Shown in pieces: positions 46,380-57,134 of a DNA stretch of 64,000 bases (its first letter is position 1; the number at the start of each line of letters is the position of its first letter). The stretch comes from Amoeboaphelidium protococcarum (Eukaryota > Aphelidiomycota > Aphelidea), in assembly GCA_023515745.1 (NCBI GenBank), contig JALECJ010000257.1, positions 2,172,687 to 2,236,686 of the forward strand, read 5' to 3'. A program made the translations under genes and the position numbers. Below the pieces are notes generated by a model. The model was given only the letters and a program-made list of their open reading frames with translations, was not told where the DNA came from and searched no databases.

Positions 46380-47822
46380 ATGGATTTCCCTTTGTAATCA
46401 GAAGGCAACAATTTAGAGTTGTATGAAGTATTGTAGTGTGAGTGTGATGCATCAGCTGACGAGATAAAGCGGTAGTATCGCAGACTTGCGCTGTAGTACC
46501 ATCCTGATAAGAATTAATCAGCTGAGGCTAGTGCCTAATTTCAGAGAATTAATGCTGCTTGGGATGTTTTGGGAAATGAAAAGTTGAGGAGGATTTATGA
46601 TCAGCACGGGTAATTCGGTGTGGATATGTATAATCAGATGGGGGAGTCTGCTTCGTTTCTGTTAGATCCCGAATCGTAGGGATTACTGCTGACTCTTCTG
46701 TGTTTAGTCTCCGTACTGCTTCTCATATTACTCCTTTTCCCGATATTTGTAGTCCTGAAAACGGATGGTCATGTTTAATGGAATTGGGCAGTGGTATTTA
46801 TTCCAATTTGGATTTTGGACGTGGTTGGCGGTATATTTGTATTTGCGCGTTATTTCGGATCTCAAGATCAAGATTATGATTCTTTATCTGAAGATCAGGA
46901 TAATGAAGGTGTAAATATGCAGTAGTAAAATACGTAAGACGGAATGGGTTAAGATGGCCTGGACTTTGATGGTGTTAACGCGTAGTCTTAGTAGCAGTAG
47001 AAGTCTTTTTTATTCAGTAAACTCTCCAGTAAGAAGGTATTGGAGAGTATACTTGCGTGGAAGCGATTAATTTAGTACGTTTTGTTCTGTGTATTTTAAA
47101 TTTTGATTGTGATTAATTTGGAGAATATTGGAACAATGTCATGGGCTGTTGTATTTGTGCCCTGGTTTATATTGGAGGGAATACACTTTGTCGGGTCTGG
47201 GTTGACTCTATGGCAGTCATTGGATTTTGGTCATCTTAATTCAATGAAAGACAAGTTCATTACCGTTAGTCTACGCGTTATAGATACATTCAAGTACTAG
47301 GCACTGAGAATAGTATTGGCGGTACTGATTGTTAGACAGGCAGATTAGTAATTTACTAATTGGGCAGTCGTCTTCATTCCTCTCTATCTAATGTGTGCTA
47401 TAGCGTTATCATCACCTTGGATCTAATATCGATTACGTGCTGGACATTTGCCAGAAAGGGAACGTATTTATGCAAAGAGATTCGTGACTTTTATCACAGT
47501 AATCGTGGCTATTGGTTGTGTATTTGCTTTGGCTGTCATTGGTATGTTGACTTAGCGATTAAATAATCTTCAAGCAACTGGTCCTGGTTTCTAGTACGCA
47601 GTGGGTACTATCATGATTCCGGTGTTTGTTCTATTCGGAATAGTTCTGTGCTGTAGTTGCTGTATATTCCCGTGTATGCTGTGTTGTATGCTCATGGTGG
47701 GGGAATTAAATGCGGAATAAGAGTTACGGATGAAGAATGGGCCTTGGTTCAACTCTGCACGACGCATCATGTACACCGAAGAGTGGCAGAATTCAACTTA
47801 ATCAGCTTTGAATTAAGTTTGA
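46380..47822 (+). CDS. J-domain protein fused to a TMEM185-like membrane region
   Basis: Single exon, 480 residues. A J-domain sits at residues 10-78: LYEVLQCECDASADEIKRQY, YHPDKN (HPD tripeptide), INAAWDVLGNEKLRRIYDQHG. About seven hydrophobic spans follow in pairs separated by short polar loops, with repeated WAVVFIPxW and LPLY-type motifs (NWAVVFIPIWILDVVGG, MSWAVVFVPWFILEG, NWAVVFIPLYLMC) characteristic of TMEM185/Fragile-X-F proteins. A Gln-rich insert interrupts the membrane region. The J-domain would stimulate Hsp70 at the cytosolic face of a membrane. Role of the membrane part unknown. Confidence 0.85.
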
Positions 47823-47903
47823 TTTTAAATAATATTTATATATTTCGACTACTGTTTTTCAACATACATTCAACGCTTTTGTATTCTAGTATCCTCATAA
47901 TAA

Positions 47904-49008
47904 TCAATTGGCGTTAAATGATTTGAAAATATCAAAACTCAATCTGAGAATCATCTTCAAATCTTTGCGGACCACATCTGCTGCGTTCCATTTTGAGCCA
48001 GGAATTCCTAGACGCTCCAGCATTTTTAAGAGAAATAAAACATTCTTCAGCTTGTCTTCATTAGTCTGCGGACTAATTGAGAATTTGTTAAGAGGCACGA
48101 AAAAGTTACTCAGCACTGCTATCAGGAGGACAAAATTCGTTCCATCGTGCATGTCCTAAGCCAAATCTGTAATTTATCGATCAACTTTGGCCAAGTGAGT
48201 CTTCAGAAATTCAGTGACCAAATGCTTAACTTGCTCCAGTTCCTTCTCATGATTAGAGTCAAATAACGCGTCAAAAGGGTCCTCTGTAAGAGACAGTACA
48301 GAGCCTTTCAAATTTTGATTAGATCCAATCATATCCGGACGGTAGAATAGTTTCTCATCCTTGGTCAACTGAACCTTGCGGGTCTTATTAGTTTTGATAC
48401 CATTTATCGACTCTGTATGAACTATCGCTATAGATACATTTGATGGCAGGTGATATGGACACTAGAGAGCATGAGCGAGATCTACCAACAGGCAATAAGT
48501 TGAGGAGATATCACGTTCAAAAAGACCTTGCAAAGACCACTGATCATTTTCAGATAGACTGAGCTCCTTCTGGATGAAGCTGACTATGAGCTGAAAATTC
48601 TATCGCCTGGCACGATCACTAATGGCAGGTGGAAGTTCTAATGGCTTCCCAGTTAGTAAAGATAAAAAGTTGGCCAAAATCTAACCATCCGCAAGATCTG
48701 AAACAAGATCTATTACACTCGTCGATCCACCTTTGGTCGTATTGTTCACCCACATTGTCAGCATCTACATTAATCAAATGTCCATATTATCGTCATAATT
48801 CTAATGAAGCTTACCCTTTATAGCTTTTTAAAGCTCGGGTCATTGACTGAGGACATGTGAAGTTAGAAATCGGATCCTACAAAAATTCATTACAAATATG
48901 TATAAACAGTATTATAGATATACACTTACTGACTGCGCCCTGATAACTTTCCCTTTCTCCCACAAGAGCTCTAGCTAGAACATCGACATTTTGATTTCTT
49001 TTGGCCAT
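47904..49008 (-). CDS. PARV: Parvin (tandem CH-domain adhesion protein)
   Basis: Three exons: 48930-49008, 48815-48876, 47904-48764; introns 53 and 50 nt, both ending TGTAG. 333 residues. CH1 (about 45-170) reads FKKLQRMLTMWVNN, then VSDLADGQILANFLSLLTG and QNFQLIVSFIQKELSL. The linker has the parvin-specific DPFDALFDSNHEKELEQVKH. CH2 (about 225-333) reads DLAQDMHDGTNFVLLIAVL, NFFVPLNKFSISPQT and ADVVRKDLKMILRLSFDIF. Animal parvin is the third member of the ILK-PINCH-parvin complex linking integrins to actin. The linker and CH2 fit parvin better than actinin, spectrin or fimbrin. Confidence 0.9.
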
Positions 49009-49363
49009 TATATCTATGCAATTATCGTAATTGATTACCTTCTCTTACAACAATGAAGCAACAGAAAATAAAAGTGAAGTTGTAACAGAAGACTTTGACG
49101 GTTGAAACAAAACGAAAACCTTCTCAAAATATATATAATGTAGAAGCATCACTTAGCTTTATCAATTAAATTCATGAGCAATAGATCGAAAAACTTATTC
49201 AAGTCATTTACGATTAATCTACGCCCAGATTGCAATAAGAAAAGATATAATCGCGACTTATCGGAGCTCTGTCATATAATCGCTTGAATTCAATGTCAAT
49301 TGACCGAATGCCGATTATTCAAAAAAGGGAGTGCCAATGGAGAACATACTTCAAAATATTTTT
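49009..49363. promoter_or_regulatory. Intergenic region between Met2 and parvin
   Basis: 355 nt: 5' flank of parvin and 3' flank of the Met2 gene, both on the minus strand. AT-rich. No conserved ORF, RNA gene or repeat recognised. Confidence 0.4.
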
Positions 49364-50623
49364 TCATTATTTGGGAGATTTCAAAAATTATTACATATAC
49401 TGAGAGACTTGCTCGTGTTCGGTTAGAAATCCATCGTGTCCCTCAGAGCTGTTAATCACAATCAATTAGGCATTGCAGCCGTTACTTGACGCTAGCTGCA
49501 CAATTTCTTCTTAATCAGAGACGGGATACAAAATATCAGAGTCAACACCAATGATCAACATGTGGAGATTCGAATCAAAGACGGCATTAATATCACGATT
49601 CCTCAATATGTCATGAGTATCAAGCTATTTGGTCAATGCGATATAACAATTCGCATCAAATCTCTCCACAAACTTTGATCCCTGATACCGCAAGTAAGTT
49701 TGCATGTTGAACTTTGAGTCTTCACTCTCTGAATATGAGCAATCAGCTTCTGAAAATACGCAGCTCTCGACATGATATCGGTGCTACTTCATCTCATCAC
49801 ACTGATAAACTGTACGACCGAATTTTACATTAAACGTCACAGGAGATTTGTAGCTGATCATGCCTTACATGCGAGCATTAGCCAGACCTCTAACCGGTTG
49901 ATTCCAAGGTATTACTGACTTTTACTACCCAATATTACTTCTGCCATCTACTTGACTCTTTATATTATAGTAATAATCACCCTGTGCATATGCTTGATCA
50001 CTTTAAATACACAATCGCTGACACTCGCATAACGCGATTCCCCACGCCGACTATCGGAGGCCACAAGCTATAGAGATAACCTTATATACAACGGCGGGAT
50101 ACGAGGCAGCCCATTCTAGAGCATACATACCGCCCAGCGATGCACCGACAACTGCAGAGATTTTAAAAGTATCAGTCCCTAAAATCATATCCAATGCCAT
50201 TTTATGCAAGCGAACAGAATCGCGAATAGAAATAGTGGGAAATGATGCGCCATATCGCTTGCCATCAGACGTGGGATCAGCAGTCAGCGGAGAAATGGAG
50301 CCATACGGAGAACCAGCCGCATTAAGACAGACTATAAAATCTCTGTCGGGATCGAACGTTTTCCCACTTCCAATCTAATCGCCCCACCAGCTTTCCACAT
50401 CGGGTGATCCAGATATTGCATGACAAACTATAATCAAGTTCTCACCATCGAAAGTGCCCCAAGTTTTATACCCAACAGGAACACTAGAAAATTGTCGCCC
50501 ATCTTCCAACACGAAGTGCGGCACTTGAATAGTTTACAGGCCATTCACAAGACTTACATAAGGATTGTACGTCGCTGATGGAATATCTTGAGAATGGCTA
50601 CTATCCTGTTGTGATGCAAGCAT
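49364..50623 (-). CDS. MET2: Homoserine O-acetyltransferase
   Basis: Single exon, 419 residues. Alpha/beta hydrolase with catalytic triad: nucleophile Ser162 in [12 protein letters not shown], Asp363 in DSDILYP, and His396 in SEGHDGFL. Family motifs include [30 protein letters not shown] and [20 protein letters not shown]. It acetylates homoserine for direct sulfhydrylation to homocysteine. Animals lack the step; fungi and bacteria have it. This implies methionine prototrophy at this branch. The gene sits beside parvin, a striking mix of fungal metabolism and animal-type cell-adhesion genes. Confidence 0.96.
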
Positions 50624-50811
50624 TTTAATCTATACTACTTTGACTGCTGAAAAGTGTAAACTTCAATGTATGAATGGAAATCGACTGATCAAACTTTCAA
50701 CGAAAATGGAAAAGAAGATATGATGATGGATGATCAATGAAAAAGTAAATCCATCAAACACAGCACTAAGGATGGAACAAATAAAGCCAATTAGGATGTA
50801 GATAATATTAA

Positions 50812-51159
50812 TCATTTCTTTGTAGACTTGGCGTTCATTTTAGATAACTCTGAGGATAGAGCAGACTGAAATTCAGAAGCAAACTTTTACACCTTCTTGA
50901 GATTGAGGGAGGCAAATGCAGATTGCGATGCTTGTGATTACGGCTTTGGCTAGTGATACGAGCTAATTCTATATGGATCGATGGGGCGAGTATATTTAGG
51001 CTTCTAGCTTTCAGCGAGCTATTTATATAGAGGATTACTGGATACATTCTGATGCAGTTTATGTGCAGCACTTTAGAAAGTCTCACTATTCGCCAATCGC
51101 TTCGTAACAAACTCATTAGCAAGCCAGCCAAACACACGATTAAATATCATTTTAGACAT
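50812..51159 (-). CDS. Small basic protein of unknown function
   Basis: 115 codons, ATG 51159, TGA 50812. It begins MSKMIFNRVFGWLANEF, then a hydrophilic LANSETFQSAAHKLHQN, with a Pro/Tyr/Ser middle and a basic helical C-terminus (LNLKKVQKFASEFQSALS). The basic, aliphatic start could be a mitochondrial presequence or a short membrane helix. I do not recognise the family. The frame stays open upstream to about 51396, so an N-terminal extension or a 170-nt intron (from GTGAGG near 51371 to AATAG) is conceivable. The first internal Met is the conservative start. Confidence 0.5.
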
Positions 51160-51523
51160 TTTGATGGTAATGATAACAGCAGCTATTTAGCCCTTTTAAT
51201 AATAATCTTTAAAATACGAGAATGAAAGATTAATAAATGCGTAGATGGCGGTGCAAAAGAATTGAAAAAGCGATTTCAATGACGATAGCGGCACAAGTCT
51301 GACTTTTCCCGAACGCGTTGATCGCCGAAGCCGATGGTCAATTCCCCTCACCTGGATCAAACAAGTCGTCTGATTGAGCATTACCGACAATGATCTGGCT
51401 GATAAATGGGCTTAAAATAGACATGATTAAAAGTCAAAATAATTACTATATTTCTATATTATCTTTCTTATCAATTGCTTTCTCATAATAATTGATAATC
51501 GACTGTATATTTTACTAGTCTCA
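51160..51523. other. Upstream region of the small protein, possible extra exon
   Basis: 364 nt between two divergent genes. On the minus strand a frame open for 65 codons (51196-51390) has a basic start, then a hydrophobic helix (SLFQFFCTAIYAFINLSFSY), and stays in frame with the small protein. A separate ATG at 51426 opens a 28-codon frame that could splice at GTGAGG. One, both or neither may be real. Confidence 0.35.
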
Positions 51524-52498
51524 ATGTCATCTCTTGCTGCAAAGTAAACACCATCTACGTCTGCTACTGCTTCGATACCTGTGTTTTCAACTACAATTGG
51601 CGCGTCTATTGATGCATTCTATCGCAGTGGCATGAACTCGCTGCTCAACCAGCGGCTCACTAAGCTTATGACTTTATCATCTTCTGCAATGTCATCGTCG
51701 ACAACATCACCGCCGTCCAAGATTAGATACTTTCCAAACATGCAGTATCAGTTGCCGACACGTATTCTGTATATTAATGGCATAAAGAGTATGCGAGTAT
51801 ATGTGGAGAGGTAGAAAGCAAGGTTATACTAGAATGGCACCATTGTCAATCCATGGCAGTAGAAATTGGTTGAAACAACTGCAGCCATTATCCCAGGCCT
51901 TTCAATGACTCCGCTGAGTTCGTTGCTGGAAGCGTCCAATGCTGGTCATATGAACAAGGAACACCTGCTGAAAAGAGCGACTCGTGGCTTTGTACCTAGA
52001 TCCATAAGGGAGGTAATATTCGCTATTGGATTGAATCAGGCTAGTGATATTATGACTACATCATCTCATTTATTGAAAGTCACCTAGCCATTGAACGCGA
52101 TGTAGATGAAACTGTCAAAATCAGACCAAGCTGAAACGATCAATAGTTTTGCTGGTAGTATCTGCGCAGGTATTATTGCTGGATACATCAGTCATGTGCC
52201 ACACAACCTGTCCACTTTGAAACTCCTCAAACCATCAGTATCATACTATGGTCACTTTTAGACATTGTTATCCGCTGGTAAAGTGACATCGGCTCAATCG
52301 CACACTGTCTATGATAAGATTTTGCGAATAGTCACGACTTTTGTTCTACCAAAAGGCGTAATGATTAGAACTCTTTAAATCACGGGATCCTTTGTCATTA
52401 TAAATGGAGTCATTTCAATTTGTAAAAGTCGAAACTTTGAAGAAAGACTTGCATAATCAATTCAAATCAAGCGCGTTGCCCTCTGGAGAGTGTCTTGA
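51524..52498 (+). CDS. Mitochondrial carrier-like protein (tentative)
   Basis: Single exon, 324 residues, well-formed ORF with many TAR codons. After a Ser/Thr-rich N-terminus there are alternating amphipathic helices and basic loops. HLLKRATRGFVPRSIREVIF recalls the matrix-loop arrangement of mitochondrial carriers (PX-hydrophobic-RxxxRG patterns), and FAGSICAGIIAGYISHVPHN resembles a carrier odd-numbered helix with the G-x-x-x-G run and a Pro kink. Clear PX[DE]xx[KR] triplet motifs are not obvious, so it is a divergent member at best. Convergent with UBC12 (114 nt). Confidence 0.45.
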
Positions 52499-52612
52499 AT
52501 AATGTGATAAAATTCAATATGGTTGATTGAGCAAATGTATTAGTATGTACTTCAACTGAATTGTATTCAATTTTAGTGTAAAATGCAACCAACATAATGA
52601 GCACACGATATC

Positions 52613-53185
52613 TCATACCAGAACGCGGTCAAATTACATGCCATCAACGGTAGATCCTGCCATTGAGTAACGAACGTTTCGCTCAAACTTTACGGGGTCT
52701 TTCCGCATCACCTGAGCAGCATCCTTATTAAGAGGGTCATCGGCATTGGGCTCAAGAAATAAAAAGTTGAGACCCATAATGATAGCTTGCAGATTGAGAA
52801 CAGGCGTCCAATCTTCTCTCAGTATATTCAAACACACATTTCCCTCCAAATCAATGTTGGGATGATAAATTTTCTGAGTACATGTGACTTTTGGCGGATC
52901 ATGAGGATATGAAGTCTTGAATTTAAATGAGAGTTTAAATCGACCACCTTTGTATACACCTTCATCGGGGGTGATATAAAGGAAGAAATTCAGCAAATCA
53001 TTATGATCAGGTATTTCCAATTTACATGATAGAGGCAGGTCCAGTTATGACATGTCAGTTTGTAATCTAATCTAACACGCGGCAGCCTTTTTCCCTTGCG
53101 AATCTAGAGACTATTAAGACGTGCTATCAGTACTACTTTCAGATTATTAGCTCTTTTATTGCTTCAGTGCAAACAGTTTTATCAT
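52613..53185 (-). CDS. UBC12: NEDD8-conjugating enzyme UBC12
   Basis: Single exon, 190 residues. The N-terminus [11 protein letters not shown] is the signature UBC12 extension that docks into the NEDD8 E1 (human MIKLFSLKQQK), a strong reason for this start at 53185. The UBC fold follows: [47 protein letters not shown], active-site Cys118 in [12 protein letters not shown], and [15 protein letters not shown]. It transfers NEDD8 to cullins, activating SCF ligases. An SCF substrate receptor (Cdc4-like) is encoded about 8 kb away. The link is pathway-level, not operonic. Confidence 0.97.
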
Positions 53186-53640
53186 ATTTAATGAGTAGTT
53201 TTAGTTCAAAGGTATGGTAAACACTGCAAGTTCAATGCTCAGTAAATGTCTTGAAGAAGGAAAGCTTCACTGAATGAACGAAGAAGACTGAGCGAGAACC
53301 TCTGTTAAAAGCTCAGCTCCTCGTGGCTGTGACGCAAATCGAATTAAATTTCGTATGGATTAAGGTGGCTTTTCACTCGAATACCAGCTTAGGTGTACGA
53401 TCTACTACGCGAGAATTTATACTTTCCTCATTAATTGTACTTCCCGTCATCAAACTAGGCTATTTATAAACTTTGTAATCATTAGTGGGCGGATGTCGCA
53501 GCTGATGCAAAGTAAACTTAGCAACAAGGAATTTTCTCTTTGATAACGAATCGAAGCTTCATACTCTCATCATTAACACTGATAGTAAACTCCAAGTGTT
53601 ACCTGAATAGCTATCTTTTGTAGCATAACTAATCATATTG
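53186..53640. promoter_or_regulatory. Divergent intergenic region UBC12 / G-alpha
   Basis: 455 nt between divergent starts. Mixed composition, no ORF with family resemblance, no obvious repeat. Probable shared promoter. Confidence 0.4.
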
Positions 53641-54756
53641 ATGTCTCTCTTTGCTTGCTGCTTTGGAAGCAACGGCAAAGGCGTTAAAGATGAAGTTGAT
53701 CTGTAGATTTAAGAACAGTTGAAACAGGCCGCTTTATAGGATAAATTGAAATTTAAAGTACTGCTCCTGGGGTCTGGTGAAAGTGGAAAATCCACAGTCC
53801 TGAGATAGTTAAAGCTCATCTATAAAATCAATCCTTCAGCGAAAGAGGTTCGAGAATATGCTTATGGCTTGAAGCGTAATGCTCTGGAAAGTATGATTGT
53901 ATTGATCGATCAAGCCCAGGCGTTCAATTACTAGCTGGAGAATGGTGAGCTGATTGCAAAAGCCGAAGCTTTGTTGAAGATTGGTAGCGATGCCGCTGAT
54001 GAGGAGATTACTGTATAAATTGCGGATTCTATTAAAACTCTATGGTAATCATCAGTGATTTAGCAAACGTTTGCACGGAGAAATGAATTTTGGATCCTTG
54101 ACTCTGCCGAGTATTACTTTGAGAATATTGAGAGATTTGTTCAAGACGATTTTACACCGTCAGAGGAGGATTTGGTGATGGCGCGCATAATGACCACGGG
54201 TATTGTAACAACTGAGATCGCGAATCCTCCACTTCAGTTTGTAATTGTTGATGTAGGTGGACAGAGAAATGAACGCCGCAAATGGATCCACTGCTTTGAT
54301 GATGTGAGTGCTATAATCTTTGTTGTGAATCTAGCTGGTTACAACTCCGTCTTATTTGAAGATCGAAACACTAACAGAATGGAGGAGTGCCTCAATCTCT
54401 TCAAATAGACTGTGAATAACTCTGTCTTTGCCAGCACTCCAGTATTTTTGGTGTTTAATAAGAAGGATCTATTTGAGAAGCTGATTAAAACTACACCGAT
54501 CAATGCTTGTCCCGCGTTTGAAGATTATGAAGGTAGCTCTGATGCAATGGAGTGCCTTAATTATATCACGGCAAAATTTAAATCTGTTGCGGCTGATAGT
54601 AATGACGATCGTATTAAAATTGTGCATATAGCTGCAAGGTTCAAGCGAGATGTAAAGACCACTTGGGATGACATGGTGTCATTTCTCAAGAAAAAGAACT
54701 AGAAGCAGATTGAATAGGCTACGAAAGCATTAGGCCTGGCAAAAGAATAGAATTGA
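53641..54756 (+). CDS. Heterotrimeric G-protein alpha subunit, divergent
   Basis: Single exon, 371 residues. G1 GSGESGKST, switch I region ARIMTTGIVTTEI, G3 DVGGQRNERRKWIHCF and G4 FNKKDLF are intact. The G5 element, normally TCAT, reads IAARFKR here. The C-terminal receptor-contact helix is replaced by a charged tail ending LGLAKEQN. Position 2 is Ser, not Gly, so N-myristoylation is unlikely, but Cys6-Cys7 could be palmitoylated. G-alpha transmits GPCR signals, and these changes suggest altered nucleotide affinity or receptor-free function (inference). Convergent with CND2, 59 nt apart. Confidence 0.93.
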
Positions 54757-54815
54757 TGTTATTTTCTTCTTATTATCATCATTAATTATACTACCATTTC
54801 AACGCCGCTTTTTAA

Positions 54816-56840
54816 TCACAAATCCTTTGCAATGATAACATTGTCCTATTGTTGTGTTCCTATAAGTCTAAGACAATGTTCATTAGCTAAGTGAAGCATA
54901 CAGATGAAATAGAACGGCACCGTTATATCAGCAGCGATTTTAGGAGGATACGAACTTGACACTTTTCTAATAGCTTACTGCAGATCAGTACCTCCACTAC
55001 ATGCTCTCAAAACTTGCCACAAACGTTGTTTCAAATCTTTCACGTCAACCTTCTTCGCCTTGGTAGAGAAATTCAATGCAGGCTGCTTTTAAAATTTAGG
55101 CATCTTATTCAGGTAATTTTACTGTTGTTGAAATTCACCAATTGGCAAAGGGTCACATGAATTTCCAAGTTAACCGCTTAGAGCATCAGGAGTAAACATT
55201 GGGAGATTGGCGCTTTGAGGTGATATGTAATCCTGTTCATCATCATCAATATCAGCGGGAAGGCCGTTATAATCGTGATCACTCTGAGCATCGCTTACGA
55301 GATCTTGATTATAGATTTTCCATGAACGCACGTCGATATCATCTCTAAGAAATAGTTTAAAGGCCTAATCCCTTGAAATCGTACCTTTTGAAGACCGCAA
55401 ATTGTCTTCTGCGCGATACTATTCAATTGTACTCATAGGAATCAATGTACTCTCCTTGGACACCTTACTACTAGACTTCACCTTGAGTTTAGACACTTGC
55501 CTTTTGCTTCGTAAGTCCACAAAAGATAGAGTAAATTAAGACTTTTTACCAACAATAGTAGAGGCCGACTTTTTAGTAGATTTACGCGCGGATAATTCAG
55601 ACTCTGGAGCGTTGCAATTAACAAGAGTCTGACGCAACTTTCTCCAGCGAGGCTAATCACATAATGTCTCATTAGCTTTCTGTTCATCAAAGTACGAGAA
55701 GGCGGAAGTTTGCGTTTTGAGCAGTTGAGCCTTGACTTCATCCGGTATTTCAAATCTTGCAGTCATTGGCATTTCATCTTCATCCATTGTATTAGACTCA
55801 GGCTATGCAAAATCCATATTATCATCATTAAAGTCATTCATAGCCACAGGAGGATTCTCCAATTCAGCGTCTTCCAACAACTGATCTATTTATGAAACTT
55901 GAACAACCGGATTAGCTGCAACTGATCTATCAGAACCAATATCAAATTCCTCGGTATTAACTCCGTGCAGTTCGTACTACTCCAATAATTAGTCCAGAGA
56001 CATCTTCTGACTAAATGCAAAATGACTCAACGGGGGACACAAGGTTGTCTGAGGAATCTAAGCAATAATCTCGTCAACTTCCTCTTTAAGACTGGTTAGA
56101 TCAATGTGAGTCTGCAATACTTTCAAGTCCTCATAAGTGTTATAGACAGAGAACGGAACAGTAGTATCAAAATCATACTAGCAGAGACCATGTACTTCAA
56201 TATGATTTAAGAGGAGAGCATTGGATCCACTTTCTTCAGTAGCTGCACAAATCTTTTTAAACAAGGGATCGCACTAATGATCTAAATCAAGCTGCTTCAA
56301 GTTTAAAGATGTAACATTCTTCTCAATGTTATTAGTACCATCATTGCGCCCACGGTTCTACTTTTTCTTTAATGCCAATTGCTGCTTCTTCCTTTTCAAT
56401 CTCACATCATCAGTATCATCGCCATCACCATCCATATCAAGACCATGGTCGTCTTCATCCGCAGCCTCGTCATCTTCCCCATCGTTCATTCTTCGCGAAC
56501 CATTCAGTCCACTCAGCAGACGGCCAGTCTCTGTGAACACGGCGTCCACTCTGTTGGAGTACACTTTTACACAGCCATCGAGTGTACAACTAGCTTTAGT
56601 GAAATTAATTCCATCCTGAGATCCTATATTACTACTACTACCATTGGTATCTTTAAACAAGTGCAAATTATGAAAATAGTCTATCAAATGGACAGACCAG
56701 CTGTTCTTGACATTAATTTTGTTGTCAGAAGCAATCTTCATCCACACATCATAATTCTTATCCAGTTCATCTGCAGCTTTAGGCGACTCCAACTTTATAC
56801 TTTAATCCTGCAATATCTACGGCTATCTTGTTCTAGTCAT
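54816..56840 (-). CDS. BRN1: Condensin subunit 2 (Barren/CND2/CAP-H)
   Basis: Single exon, 674 residues. N-terminal kleisin motif: NSWSVHLIDYFHNL, FTKASCTLDGCVKVYSNRVD and TGRLLSGL. An acidic middle (GEDDEAADEDDHG) follows, then LSHFAFSQK and the conserved WRKLRQ. The C-terminal winged helix ends FYFICMLHLANEHCLRLI with the stop at 54816. CAP-H closes the SMC2-SMC4 ring of condensin I and compacts mitotic chromosomes. The first Met (56840) is taken as start because it lies just upstream of the kleisin N-terminus. INCENP and MZT1 in the window are also mitotic. Confidence 0.94.
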
Positions 56841-57134
56841 GTTATAACACGTTCAAATTATATTCAATTACAGACACTTCTCAAAGTTGTTACTCTGTGC
56901 AAAGAACACTACCGTTCTGAAACAAAAGCTGAAACGGAAATCCGCAAAACACATATTTGTTAGACGCGAAATGGTTCTATGATAACGCTGGCATTACGAC
57001 GTCAGTATAGTACTGATATAACACATCACGAAAAGATAGCTATTGTGTTCTTAATAATTATATTGAATGGCGCAATGCCACGATATAAATCATTCAAAAG
57101 CCACAGTCAAATAATGGATATATCAGTCAGTCAA

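Noticed and set aside
56379..56963. 194-codon + strand ORF
   Set aside because: Antisense to the condensin CND2 N-terminus, which carries the conserved kleisin motif on the minus strand.
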